Source of the DNA: Ichthyophis bannanicus | Taxonomy: Eukaryota > Chordata > Amphibia > Gymnophiona > Ichthyophiidae | Assembly (NCBI GenBank): GCA_033557465.1 | Contig: CM066048.1 | Span: forward strand, 13,492,305-13,556,304 | Length of the DNA: 64,000 nucleotides | Direction of reading: 5' to 3' | Part shown: piece after piece, positions 10,985 to 22,562 of the stretch | Layout of the letters: each line of letters starts with the position of its first letter | Numbering within the stretch: the first letter of the stretch is position 1 | Translations under genes and position numbers: made by a program | Notes under the pieces: generated by a model | Database searches by the model: none | Told to the model about the DNA's origin: nothing | Seen by the model: the letters and a program-made list of their open reading frames with translations, nothing else

Positions 10985-12295
10985 GCGTCACCACTGCGAT
11001 GCCCTTGCAGTGGGGAAACTGAACTCTAAAAGGCAAGTGGCAACTCCAGATATGAGCCCTATATTTGCTTATGTCTTAATGTAACCAGGTGGAGCAATCT
11101 GTATTAAAGGAACTTGTTACTTTTCCTGAACTTATGCAGGAAGGCAAGACTTTGTGTATATTTAAAAATATGTAAGGTTTTGACAGAACAGAGTGAAACG
11201 CCTCCTAATATAACGAGATGGCTTCTTGCAGCTTGGGGCCAGCTCTATTACATCCCTTCATGCTTACTGGCTCTATCTTCATAAGAAACCAATCACTCCT
11301 GTAGCTTTAACTATGCCCTGGGAGGAAGGCATGAACGGGACAGTAGCTACCAGGGATGATTTTGTTCTCATGATGACTGAGACTCAGCTGTGCTTTGAAA
11401 CGAGTTCAGCCTTGTCATGGAATCTCCCCAGACGCACTTGGGAAGCACCGAGATGAGCAGAAGTTGTGGTGACATCATTTGCTGTTTCTCCCTGTCATCG
11501 TGGCTGCACCCGGCATCCTTTCATTTTGCTGCACTAAAAGTCCCTTGTAACAATCGACTCTTCTAATTCCTTGCTCCGTTCAGAGGAGTAGAAGATAACC
11601 TCCTGGTCTGTATTTAAGCATCTTTTGGTATAGGTTGAAAATAGTCTCAAAGTGATAGTGCTAAAAACCGAGATGGGCTATAGGCTCTGTGAGTTCTCTG
11701 CATCTGGACAACATTGGACCCAGCTACGTCCAGAGTCCCAGCGTAGCACAGGTACAGGGATGGAAGCAGCACCCCCAACGTCTACAATGGAAGTAAGGTT
11801 TGGAAAGCCAACCTGGGTCTCCCAAGTGTGATCGTCTATACAGTCCTCTGCTCTGAGAAGCGCAAAAGGTAAGGACTAACGTCACGGCTGTGTGGTGAGG
11901 CACTGGGTCAACTTGTGTGGCGTGATGATTACAAGACTAAAGAGCTGTGGTGGGACTGCATCACTTGAAGGGATTTGGATGAGCTGCAAATAGTGACAAG
12001 CAAGCCCCTGACTGCAGTGATACAGGCTGTACCGGACTTCCAAGAAGTTTGGGCTATCATCCATGGATGAAGCATGGCCAAAACCAAAACTCCATTAAGC
12101 ATGGGAAAGATATTTTGGGTGATAGCTTCACCAGTTTGGGTGGCATGAGAGATCATTACAAACTTGGTAATAGAACATAGAAGGGGGTCTGAATGTTGGG
12201 TTAAGTATCGATCGTGTGAACTTTCAGTTGAAGATAATTAGAACTAACATGGCTGTATTCTCAGGCATTTAGTTAGATCAATATTTCCCATTTCA
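10985..12295. other. No feature recognised
   Basis: A mostly unique stretch. A plus-strand sequence ending AGCGCAAAAG|GTAAGG near 11870 has a good splice-donor shape and is open for about 40 codons upstream, but no protein was recognised. Confidence 0.3.
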
Positions 12296-12541
12296 TTTTT
12301 CCCCCGCCTCATCTAATTGTCTGTCCGTAAATATGTCCTGGATTATATTGGTTGTTCTATATTCCTTCCTTTGTTTTGTGTCATAGCCTGTATGTTTTTA
12401 ACTAAATTTTTAAAACTTGTATTGTTGTTTTTATTGTTGCATGTTTCTACTACCGCTGCCTTTCAGCCTTCTCCACGTTCATAAACCACCATGATATACA
12501 ATTCAAATGGCAGTGTATCAAATCCTTTTAAATAAATAAAC
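12296..12541 (+). mobile_element. L2-type LINE 3' end
   Basis: AAACCACCATGATATACAAT, GGCAGTGTATCAAAT and a closing AAATAAATAAA make the standard L2 3' end. No ORF is left. Confidence 0.6.
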
Positions 12542-13105
12542 TTACTAGTGGAGTTGGTTAAAGACAGAACTTTAACACATGGGGGGGGGGGGTGCTTGGT
12601 AGAGAAAAGGGGTGAAAAGTGGGGAAGGAAATGCTTACCAAGGTTGGCTCAAGGGTATCCAATGCCCTAGGTGAGCCTTCAGCCGTGTACTTCAGGGGCA
12701 TCTCCCTTTCCTGTAGCCCCACTGCCATCCTACCCCAATTCACAACTGCTCCTGCCAAATACGTCAGCACACATGGGGCCTTGAACACAGGCCCACGTTC
12801 AATAGCTGCTGTGTCTGCCCCGGCGCCCCCTCCAATAAAAACTTCCTGTTGAAGGGAGTAGGACACAGCAACTCTTGAATGTGGCTTGCACTGAAAGTCT
12901 AGCCACTGCTTTGACAGCAGCACAAAAGTGCTACTTGACTACACACTGGGGCTCTGCTGCCCCCCCCCCCCCCAAATTCTGCTAACCTAGATGGATATCT
13001 TACCTAGCTAGTGGCAGGGTCAGCCTTGGAGCTTGCCTTGGGCTGCATATTAAAACTTGATATGCTCATCTAGCCAAACTGAAAGAATATCAACTGGGAC
13101 CACTG
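12542..13105. other. Spacer with possible degraded MITE
   Basis: The 12640-12900 interval has the feel of an old hAT-type MITE (GCCCTAGGTGAGCCTTCAGC resembles the interior of the CAGGGCTGGCC elements). Borders cannot be fixed. Poly-G at about 12582-12592 and poly-C at 12960-12974 are present. Confidence 0.3.
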
Positions 13106-13109
13106 GATG

Positions 13110-13380
13110 GATCACATATGACTTTATTTATCTAGGCTTATATGCGGCTTTTCTACAAGTCAAAGCAGTGCACATTCAGGTGCTGTATATATATATTTCC
13201 CTTGTCCCCAAAGGGCTCATAATCTATGATTTTGTATCTGAGGCAATGGAGGGTTAAGTGGCTTGCCGAAAGCCACAAGGGGCACCTGTGGGACTAGAAA
13301 CCCCAGTCCTTCCAGCCCAAGGTTGCTGTCCTCTAGTGGGATTCAAGTCCCCGGCCCCAACCACTAGGCCACTCCTCATC
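13110..13380 (-). mobile_element. tRNA-derived SINE
   Basis: In reverse complement: GAGTGGCCTAGTGGTTGGGG (tRNA head), a GACTTGAATCCC-type B box, then CAAGCCACTTAACCCTCCAT and a LINE-like 3' end with GGTATATAAAG-style text. It matches the SINEs at 32.2 and 50.6 kb. Confidence 0.8.
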
Positions 13381-13499
13381 CCGCTTTAGCTCCTCAATCC
13401 ACAACCCCCTGTCATCCTAACTATAACTTAGTTACATGGTTGAAAGTTAAACATAGAATTTACATTCAAAGTCGTTAAATACCTGTGTTAAGTTGATAT

Positions 13500-13606
13500 A
13501 TACTTATATGACATGTTCTCTGTAATGTAATGTTATGTTATGTTATGTTTTCTTTCCACCTTAATCATTGGAAATGCGGTATATAAGCCAAATAAATAAA
13601 TAAATT
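13500..13606 (+). repeat. L2-like 3' tail with (ATGTT)n
   Basis: A short ATGTT repeat near 13525-13550 is followed by GGAAATGCGGTATATAAGCC and AAATAAATAAA. Confidence 0.6.
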
Positions 13607-15833
13607 CTTTATCTTTATTCGCAAGATTTGATAAATCGCCCATGCCAAGGCGTCAGGGCGGTGTACAATACAAAAAAAATAGCAAGAGCTACTGAAAATA
13701 AAGTCAGAAAGGAACGCCATCAATGACAGGACAGGAAGAGACAGTCAAAAGACAGAAAAACAGAAAAGGAGAGAGGGATGGGAAGGAATAGGAGAAGAGG
13801 AGCAGAGGGAAATTATAAGGGGGGATGCTATGGAGGGTGGGGGCGCAGCTGGGGGAAAAGGTACCATCAGCAGGTAAGGGGAGATCAAAAGCTTGACAAA
13901 AGAGAGGTTTTGAGGAGACCTTTGAAGCGGGGGAAAGACGGTTCGGTGCGAAGTGGTAATGGGAGCGAGTTCCATAAGGCGGGGCCTAGAAAGAAGAATG
14001 CCGAGTGACGGGTAAGTTCCAAATGGGCCTGTGAAGGGGAAGGGAGGAAAAGACGATTGCCGTGAGCTGAGCAAAGAAGGCGAGGGGAGGGTTGAAGATG
14101 AATGATATCGGCCAAGTATTGGGGGGTACTAGTATAGAGAGCTCTGTGCGCAATGATGAGCAGTTTGAAGATAAACCTGAACTTGACCGGAAGCCAGTGG
14201 AGGGTGAGAAGGCAGGGGGTGACATGGGAGCGAGCGGGGAGCAGGTAACGAGGCGAGCAGCTACATTCTGTACCAGTTGAAGATGATGAAGCTGGGAGGA
14301 GGGGAGGCCTGTGAAGATAGCGTTGCAATAGTCCAAACGCGTGATCACAAGTGACAAGACAAGAGTGACAACAGAAGGAGGGGGGGAGAAACGACCGAAC
14401 AGCCCTTATCCGGCAAAGATGGAAAAAGGAAGTGCGTACTACGGAAGAGATGTGTTGGTGAAAAGAAAGGGAGGAGTCCAGGGTGATGCCCAGGTAGCGA
14501 AGAGTCGATACCAGGGGAATAGGGCGGGAGGACATAATGGGTGAAAAGTCAGGGGAGGGAAGTCCAAAAGAAAACCAGATCACTGAGGATTTAGCTGGAT
14601 TGGAATGAAGAAAGTTGAGGTCGAACCAGGAAGCAACGGAGGAAAGGCACAAGTTTAGCGGAGCAAGGTCAGGGGAGGAAGAGGAGGTGTGATGAACCAG
14701 AAGAATGTCGTCAGCGTAGATGTAAACAGAAATTCCAGTCTGTTGAATGAGCAAAGCAAGTGGGGCAAGAAAGACATTAAAAAGCAGGGGAGCAAGGATA
14801 GAACTCTGAGGAACACCACAGATTAAGGGGAACGGGAGAGTGACAGAGGAACCGGAATGAACAGAAAAAGAGCAAGAGGAGAGAAAAGAACGGAACCATT
14901 GTAGAACTGTGCCACGAACGCCGAAGTCAGACAGATGAGTGAGGAGGGTGTGGTGGTCGACGTCAAGGGCGGAGGAAAGATCCAAAGAAACCACAATAGA
15001 GAAATCACCACGGTCATGAGCACGGTGGAGTTCAGAGAGCAGCGATACGAGGATAGTCTCCATGCTGTGGCCGGCACGAAAACCTGATTGGCGTGGGTGG
15101 AGTGCAAAAGTGGAGTCAAGATGAGAAGCAAGTTGAGAGAAGACAAGCTTCTCAAGGATTTTTGAGAGAAAGGGAAGGTTAGTGACTGGTCGCCAGTTGG
15201 CGGGAATGGCAGGATCGAGGGAGGGTTTTTTCAGGAGGGGGCAGACTATGGCGTGTTTCCAGCTGGAAGGGAAGTGACCGGAGGCAAGACTGGAATTAAC
15301 AATAGAGAGAATGTAGGGGGTAAGCGCAAGATCAGGATTAAGCAGCCAGGAGGAAGGTAAGGGATCAAGAAGACAGGTGGTCTGATGGGCTGAGGAGATA
15401 GCTTTAACAAGTTTGGGGGAAGTAATTGACCCGAAGGAGCGCCAGGTATGAGGGAAGGTACAGGAAGGGGGCAAGGAGATGGCAACAGGGGATACGGGAG
15501 AGACCGGAAGGGGAGGCGGGCAGGCAGGGAGAGAACTTTGTCGGAGAAATAGGAGGCAAGAGTAGAAGGATTGGGGGAAGAATGGGATGAAGGGGGAGAG
15601 GTGGAGGAGAGGGATTTAAGGATATGAAAAAGGCATCTAGAGGAGTTAAAGGAAGAAGTGTGTTTAGCCGCCGTTATCATGGAGCGATAGAAAAGGTGAG
15701 CCTGACGAAATGCAGAGTAGGAGGTAGCTGATGGGTGCTTCCTCCAAAGACCCTCATCTAGTATGTTACTATTGCTATGATTCTTTACCCAACTCTGGGT
15801 TTCATTCCCAGAGTTGAGTTTTGGGCCAGCCAA
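13607..15833 (-). mobile_element. L2-type LINE, 5'-truncated, long RT frame
   Basis: It runs on the minus strand from the 3' end at about 13607 (reverse of a GGCGATTTATCAAATC-type end) to about 15833. The RT frame is described separately. Upstream, the 15246-15833 frame carries the linker before RT (RQAHLFYRSMITAAKHTSSF and TLASYFSDKV), shifted in frame relative to the RT. The endonuclease is absent. Confidence 0.85.
13885..15474 (-). pseudogene. L2 reverse transcriptase frame (529 codons)
   Basis: The frame encodes most of an L2 RT, the enzyme that copies LINE RNA at a nicked target. RT motifs appear in order: NWRPVTNLPFLSKILEK near residue 93, GFRAGHSMETILV near 131, SLDLSSAL near 163, GVPQSSILAPLLFNVFLAPL near 220, then YADDIL at 253-256 with both catalytic aspartates, and the C-terminal SLPLPLRTEPSFPRFK region. 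After SLDLSSAL, the block that is normally about FDTVDH in this family is shortened to DVDH, so a few residues are missing at the first catalytic motif. The upstream part of the protein is in another frame. It is probably inactive, but few lesions exist for so long a frame, so insertion may be moderately recent. Confidence 0.85.
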
Positions 15834-16744
15834 GGCCTAGGATGCTGCAGAAAAATTGTGCAGAGCCCCTGATAGAGATGGAAGGAGTCCCGACTAACAC
15901 ACAAGTGATGTAGACTGGTCATCGTTAAGAAGCATAGGAGTGGGTTCCAAAGGCAGCTGTGGTCTTGGCAAGGATTATTGCTGCGATGCCTGGACTAGGT
16001 GGGTGTATGGTGACCAAAAAAGGGAAAGAGAAACTTCAGTAGCTACGAACAAAGGCTCATCCTGCCATAACCTAGTAGATGTTGGTGCTGTCTGAACAGG
16101 AAGCGCAGAAAGGCAGGAGGAAACTGCTGAACCAATTACCTCCTCCAATATGATTTAGATTTTTATACATTTCTGATTTTTGTTTATCCTGGAAAACAAG
16201 GAATATCAGCTTTTTTAATTCTAGGAAATAATGTGTAAGACAAAATGTTCCCAACAAAGTGTGATAATACAGTATAAAAATAACTCCCAGCTGACAAAAT
16301 GACTTAGAGATTGGAGCCTGTGCAGACATCTCAGGTTTTCTGTGAAATGTCTAGAACCTTTTGACATGGTCCAGATGTTTAATAGGATCTGCTGGGGTTT
16401 GCAAAACAATATTGAGCTTTGACAAATTAAAAAACAAAATGCTAAACAACTACAGGCCCCTTTTCTTAAAGCTCAGAAAGTGCTTACCGTGCGTTTTGTT
16501 GCTGCTGGCCACCCAGAGCGCTGATGTGGGGGGCATTGCCCATGAGCATTCAGTAAAGCGCACAGGAACTGGTCATCATGTGATGGGGCAGGGAATGGCC
16601 AGAGTATGAGCGGGGAGAGCACATGGGTGTCATTAAGTGCTCAGTAACTGCGGGAACAGGCTGGTCATGCCCCTTGCAGCTAATGCAAGGGCTTTGCGCT
16701 TAACATGTGTTTGTATAATGCCTGAAGTATAAAACCTTAGTGCA
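15834..16744. other. No gene recognised
   Basis: About 0.9 kb. A GGCCCCTTTTCTTAAAGCT phrase near 16455 looks like one end of an old DNA-transposon MITE. Nothing else could be identified. Confidence 0.35.
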
Positions 16745-17065
16745 GGATATTCTCAAGGAATATGCATGAAAGATTTGCATGTTGTAGAGGCAGCACATGC
16801 AGGAGTTTAAAAAAGGTTTGGGCAAGTTCCTGGAGGAAAGGTCCATCAACCATTATTAAAGGGGACCTGGGATATCCACTGCTTGACCCAATACAAGCAT
16901 TATGGGACCTGTGTCTTTTGGAGGGACTGCTAGGTACTTGTGACCTAGATTGGCCACTGTTGGAAACAGGATACTGGGCTTGATGGACCTTGGTCTGATG
17001 CAGTATATGGCATATCTGATGTTCTTATGTGGTTATCCTGAAAACCTGACTGGCTAGGTGTGCCC
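16745..17065 (+). mobile_element. MITE with TCAGGTTTTCAGGAT-type arms, split by CR1
   Basis: The left part (GCAGGATATTCTCAAGGAAT) and right part (GGTTATCCTGAAAACCTGAC, TGGCTAGGTGTGCCC) are the two arms of the MITE seen more fully at 23.15-23.30 kb. The CR1 piece at 16804-17032 sits between them. Confidence 0.6.
16804..17032 (+). mobile_element. CR1 LINE 3' fragment
   Basis: It matches the 3' ends at 30.6, 52.1 and 54.2 kb: GTTCCTGGAGGAAAGGTCCA, GGCCACTGTTGGAAACAGGA, GGGCTTGATGGACCTTGGTC, TATGTTCTTATG-type end. It is non-coding. Confidence 0.9.
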
Positions 17066-17332
17066 TGGGCTGCTTTATTCTGCTTCAATAAAAAGGGCCC
17101 TAAGGTTTCCTCTAGACTCTAGACCGGAGTTCCTGAGAATCAAGGGCCCGATTTTCATTTAGGCAGGCTATGCACTGCATCGGCGCATAGCCTGCCCTGC
17201 CAACCCCCTTAACCCCGATTTTCATTTCTGTTGTGACAGTGGGTAACAGCGATCCTCCTAGGACAAGTAGGATGAGTCAGCCACACTTGGTGATGTCATC
17301 CGACGGCGCCATGACGGAAGTACTCTCCATAG

Positions 17333-17359
17333 CTCAGAAGGGCTTTTCGCCCTTCTGAG
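17333..17359 (+). repeat. Subterminal hairpin, 11 bp stem
   Basis: The arms CTCAGAAGGGC and GCCCTTCTGAG enclose a 5-base loop. Equivalent hairpins sit in the other termini near 3485-3510 and 22753-22779 with changed loops. Confidence 0.85.
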
Positions 17360-19395
17360 CATGGGCCAATTGGCCCTGCCCCCCGGCCCGCCCCTAGCTA
17401 GCCAGTTTCAGTTCTTCCGCCTTGCCAGCAAGACGGACTTTGCTACTCTCCACCAAAAATCAAATTTTCTCATCTACAACGTATGTATTATCAGTTTAAA
17501 TGACCTTATGCCTTCTTCTTGCTTCTCCAGATACCTGTCTAATCTAGACCAGCCGTGAGCTCTCATCAGGCAGCGGAGAATCTCTCCACACTGCGACCAG
17601 GAGCATGGGGGCATATGCTCATGCCTTCAGGGAGCAATCATTGGGGAAAGGTCTTCAGGACAATGGGGCTGAAAAGGAAGCACAGCCAGCGCAGCAGCCC
17701 AGGACGTGCCTAACAGGCCTCCGTCCCCGGCTAGCCCTCTAACAGGCCTTCGTTCTCCAGATATTGCAGAGGAGCTCCGATTCCTTTCGGTCCACGTGCT
17801 CTCTTCTGCGGCGAAGAGGAGCGGGGGACACTGGTTCAAGTAGCACTCCTAGTGTGAGAGTCGCTGCCGCCGCTACACCCAGCCACATGCCTCTGATGGA
17901 CAGCCCTGCTCCCTGTAGCACGAGCTCTCCCTTCTGGGACCCCCTACGGTGCTGCTGCTGCGTCGCTTCGGCTGGTGCGAAGGGGAGCGAGGGGCATCGC
18001 TCAGAGACTTCGGCGGACTACCTTCCTTGTGTCGGCTGCCACCCCCAGCCGCAGGCCCCCGGTAGACATCCCTGCTCCCTACACTTCAGCACTCTCTCCC
18101 TATCAAGCACTTCTCCGATCCAGCTGTCCTGGAGAGTTCAGAGCCGGTCTGCCATGAGGCTCCCATGGCGGCGGCCATATTGCCCAATTACATCACGGGC
18201 CCGGCTCCTCCCCCTTAAAGCGCCATTGGTCGGCACCGATCCAAGCATCAGGGGAGGAGGAGCCACTCGCTGAGGACACTCCCATTGCCGATGGTCCCAT
18301 TCGGCGCAGAGGCGTCGGCGAGGACAGCGCTGTCGCTCTCGGCACCGGCGCAGGAAAATCTCTAGCAGCAGCTAAAGGGTAACAGTGATAATTTCACTTG
18401 GGACCTTTAATTTGCGTTTATGCCACTGGCCTTGCCAGTCACTGCAGTGGGTGATAATACAGATGCTGTGCAGTTGGAGGGTCCAGGTCTGCGAGTTTGG
18501 GCACAGCATGGGCAGAGTTGCAACTTTTATGCCTACATTACATGCTAATATTTACACCTTCTTCTGAGCAGGCATAAATATAGGCACCATGGAGGCCACA
18601 CCTCCGCTGTTCCTCGTGCATCACGCCATCGGCTTGCGGGAAGCCCAGGGCACCCTCTCCGGGTGGGAGGCCAGCTGGTACTCGCTGTACCTGTAAAATT
18701 CACATTCACGCTTGTGCCATTCCATGCAGGAAAAGTTTGTGGAAAAACTAAATGGATTCGGTAAATCTAAGAAATCCCCTCTCTCGGGTGCCTAATCACC
18801 CCCAGGCCTTGATGAAGAAGAGCCTTCCAGACCTTGATGAGGAAGAGCCGGGCTGCTAGCTTGTCCTTCTTGAAGCTCACTGCTCCACGGGCGGTAACAT
18901 AACAACTAGAGGCTCTCCCGGTCTGATGCCTGCACATCGGCATACAACAAAATCAGGAGGGGCCAAGGTTTTTCGTTCATACCCGTTTCAAAAAAAAAAA
19001 AAAGGGGGGGTTTCCTCAGGGATGCAAGCCATCCACAGTCAATGTCCAGAGCCTGTGCCGCACCTTTATCTACTGCAATGCTTAGTCTGATCAAGGTACA
19101 GACCAGATCATGGGTCTTCGGCCAGCATCCGCTGAGTTCTCCGGCCAGCGCCGCCCTCCAGCAGTGTAAGATCAAGAACTGCTGGTTGGCATCTTCCAGC
19201 AGGAACTGTAGACCATGAACAGATCTCTTAACCATCCATTGATCTGCGTCCATATCCTATGACCTGTCACTACAAATCATGACCCCCTCCAGCGGTAAGT
19301 CCTTCCAAGGCTCTTCCCTAAGACCGATAGGTCATGTTACTTACTGCACCAGGGCTGGCATTACCCAACAGGGCGCCACCTTGGTACAACCAGTG

Positions 19396-19470
19396 GAAGC
19401 AGTTGGTACAGTACACACAACCAATGTGCTCAGGAAGGTTACAGGTTCAAATCCCAGCTGTGGCTCCTGC
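19396..19470 (+). other. tRNA-like module inside the DIRS-like element
   Basis: GTGGAAGCAGTTGGTACAGT has a D-arm look, and GGTTCAAATCC, a consensus B box, follows about 50 bases later. The sister copy has the equivalent at 1248-1318 (minus), so the module was part of the element before the copies separated. Confidence 0.4.
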
Positions 19471-19639
19471 AAATCAGGTATATATATAGTTACCGGAGTC
19501 TATCATCTTCATACACCTGGTTGGTGTTGGGACACCATTCTATCTCCCCGGAGATTCGCATCCCATTCACCAATTCCCTTTTGACAGTAACAGCAGTAGC
19601 CTACCAACCCACGTAGGCACATGCAGAGGAGAATGCAGT

Positions 19640-19815
19640 GGAGGAGTAGTCTAGTGGTTAGAGCAACTGCCTCGCACCCAGAAGCTCGAAGGTCCAGTTC
19701 CCACTGGCACTCCTTGGGATTTGGGCAAGTCACCTTACCCTCCATTGCCTCGTAATAAGAGGCTGACAATCTACTTCCAGTGATACATTGTCAAGAAAAC
19801 CCAGAGGTAGCTGGG
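19640..19815 (+). mobile_element. tRNA-derived SINE
   Basis: Head GAGGAGTAGTCTAGTGGTTA, a degraded B box (AGGTCCAGTTCCC), body CAAGTCACCTTACCCTCCAT and 3' part GTCAAGAAAACCCAGAGG. It is inserted within the 5.3 kb element and is absent from the sister copy at the matching place. Confidence 0.85.
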
Positions 19816-20668
19816 TTGCTATGAACATAGCCCTCTAGTTAGTACATGAGCCTCGGTGGTTGTCCAAGGAGCAGGTCAGCAATCCACAAATTGGGCAGTT
19901 ATGTTGGGCACCCGCCCAACCTCCTCACATCTAGCAGCACCTCTGACTCTACCACATTGGCCCTACTGCCAGGCCTGCACCCCGTGCCCTATTCTCTGTC
20001 TGGACCTCCTCACATCTACCTGGACTCCCTCACATCCTCTACAGCTCAGGGACGATCAGAGGGTCTACGCCGCATACCCCTGAGTATGGTGGCAGCGGAC
20101 TCCTCTGACAGCTATAGGTGTCTCCCCCATCTTGGAAACGAGCCGACCTCTGCCTTGCCATCGTGAGGACCAACTTCTGCGCTGGCGGGGTGCTCTTGGA
20201 GCGGACATCAGCACCGGCACCCGGAGAGCTACAGTGCAGGGCAATACACACACACTGTATCTTACAAGAAGGATTCACAGAGCCGTGTCCCACCCCGGAG
20301 AGCAGGTCCCTGCTGCACCCTCCTGAGGGTCATGGCCTACCGTGTGAACCCTGCACCTCTGGTGAAGCCTGCATCGCTGGTCAAATTTCATGAGGAGCAC
20401 CCAGATACACCTGGCAGCGTTCAGTGGCTGCATTCTGTCCCCCAGGGACAGATACACAAGGCCAATGACAGCACCAAGATCGTAGTTCCTGGAAGCGCCC
20501 ACTGGCTACATTCTGTCATCTTGAGACAGGAACAATGGACCCTCGCCTGTCTCCCGGAAATAGGGACAACAGGCTACCATCATGCTATCCTTGCAGGGAG
20601 AATCATGTACTTCACAGAACCAGATCAGTGACACAGACCCCAGATGACCTGCAGCACTAAAACCAGGC

Positions 20669-20912
20669 CACTGTGGCCATGAGTGCGAGGGGCAATGTCA
20701 TGGCCGGTCAGCGGATCACCTTCGTACAAAAGGTCACAAGGGCAGATACATTGGCACGAACGTGACCGTGAGTACAAGATGGCAGAGTCCTGCGGCACCA
20801 AAACCCAGGTCCCTGTGGCCATGAGTGCGAGAGGCAATGTCATGGTCGGTCATCGGATCACCTTCGTGCAAAAGGTCACAAGGGCAGATACATTGACACG
20901 AATGGTCGCGCA
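20669..20912 (+). repeat. Direct repeat, about 147 bp unit, two copies
   Basis: CTGTGGCCATGAGTGCGAG through CAAGGGCAGATACATTG occurs at about 20673 and again at about 20813. It is internal to the 5.3 kb element. A smaller repeat (ATGACC(C/T)AGAACCTCTGATG) follows at 20948 and 21006. Confidence 0.75.
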
Positions 20913-21458
20913 TTCCATACCTGACTGCGCGTCCCACTCCCCCACACAAATGACCTAGAACCTCTGATGTGCCAGACTTAACTGCAACCACAAGGCCCAC
21001 ACGAATGACCCAGAACCTCTGATGGGCCAGACTTCAGACTTAAAGGCAGCCAAAGGTCCAACAGTACCATCCATTTGGGTGGGGAAACCGCAGCCCTTCG
21101 CCATCAGCTGCCCTCTCCCGCGGAGGGCTGATCACAATAGGCCTACCCACTTGAAAGACTCATGCCCAGGCCATCTTCATCATGCCCTGGCCAGCTGCAA
21201 AAGCGTTTCCCTAAACTTATGGCCTAGGAACTCCTCGATACCGTGCACAAGGAGTAACTCAGGACATCGACACGGTCTATTGCCAACTCTTCCCGACTGG
21301 TCGGTATCATCTGTCCCGACTTGTCGTCCTCTGATCTGATACGATTGGAGATCTATCCTACAAGTGTGACAGAGCCATCATCCACCAGGCAGGGCGATCA
21401 CAGCCACCTGCGACCACGTTCAGCAGCCTTGCTAGCACTCGCAAAAAAAAAAAAAAAA

Positions 21459-21710
21459 GTAGAGGAGTAGCCCAGTGGTTAGAGCAACAGCCTAGTACCC
21501 TAAGGCTCAGGGTTCAAGTCCCACTAGCACTCCTTGTGACCTTGGACAAGTCACTTTACCCACCATTGCCTCAGAAGAACAGCCCTTGGGTTTTCTTGGC
21601 AAGATGTAAGCCAGAGTAGATTCTCTGGCTTACATCTTGCCAAGAAAACCCAAGGGCTGCTGGGTACCAGGATTCAGCACTGACTTGGCAACACTTTAAA
21701 AAAAAAAAAA
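21459..21710 (+). mobile_element. tRNA-derived SINE with inverted duplication in its body
   Basis: An A-rich run (21444-21459) precedes GAGGAGTAGCCCAGTGGTTA. A good B box (GGGTTCAAGTCCC) and the GTGACCTTGGACAAGTCACT body follow. The 3' body is duplicated head to head, described as a separate palindrome. A poly-A run follows near 21698-21711. Confidence 0.9.
21581..21658 (+). repeat. Perfect 36 bp palindrome arms in the SINE
   Basis: Arm 21581-21616 (starts AGCCCTTGGGTTTTCTTGG) is exactly complementary to 21623-21658, with loop TAGATT. No mismatch was found by eye. Confidence 0.9.
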
Positions 21711-22562
21711 AGGCGTGGACCACCAACACACTTCTTAGATAAAAACTCGGACTGCTAGCCCCGTGGCAGCTTGGCTAGCGGTCCAAACTGCTATTCCGGA
21801 TGGCATACCTACCACACACATAATGCCACCACGGTCACCAGCCCTACGCAACGACATGCCCAGGGCATACACGAAACAGCGCATTAACAGCGATCCATCA
21901 GGATCTATCGTCAGCCTGACAGCTTGTGGCCCAGCTGTGGCCCACACTCGTGGCAGGGACACCTGCCAACACTTCATGCAGCGCATGCAGCATGGACAAA
22001 CGCGCCACCTACCATTCCCGGGTCCACATGCACCTTTGACAAGCGCGTTGCCCAGCAATCTCAAGTTCTTGGCTGCTACCTAGCCATGAATTGACTCCTA
22101 CCCATGTCCTTGCGGGTTTAATGTTCCAATTGCATCACTCTTGTAGCACGGTCGATATTGCTGCTGGTGCATCAATCTGGTGTGTCACCGTGACTACCTG
22201 CTCTCAGTGGTGAACTCAACGCTAATGCTCGGTGGGACCCCCTCTGCTGCTGCATCTTGAGCCTGCCCATTGAGACGATTACCCTGCGGCCACATAGGCG
22301 CGACGTAGGTCTGCATGCCTACACGTGCGCTTCAAATAGCAGCGCCCTCATTACCTCTACAGCCTGCACATCCGCGGGCGCACACAACACACATTGGCAC
22401 AGTAAGGACGATGTCCAAAATGTCCCAGGGCACTCCATTACAACTTCCATGCCCTGATTTAGTGACGCCTGAACCTGATCTTGGCCTCCCCCTTTCCACC
22501 ACATCGCAATCACAGCTTGGGAGGCACCAAGTGTGGCTGACTCATCCTGCTTGTCCTAGGAG

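Larger units (their letters stand above)
17254..22561 (+). mobile_element. 5.3 kb non-coding element with DIRS-like inverted termini
   Basis: The left end CTCCTAGGACAAGTAGGATG followed by AGTCAGCCACACTTGGTG is matched in inverse orientation at the right end (CACCAAGTGTGGCTGACTCA then TCCTGCTTGTCCTAGGAG). Just inside the left end is a strong hairpin (17333-17359). A GC-rich region at 17.55-18.37 kb looks like a former leader or gag region, but no frame above about 170 codons exists and none resembles RT or a tyrosine recombinase. A second, reversed copy fills 1-3597. DIRS elements have inverted termini and lack simple target duplications, which fits; a foldback DNA element is the alternative. 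Confidence 0.55.
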
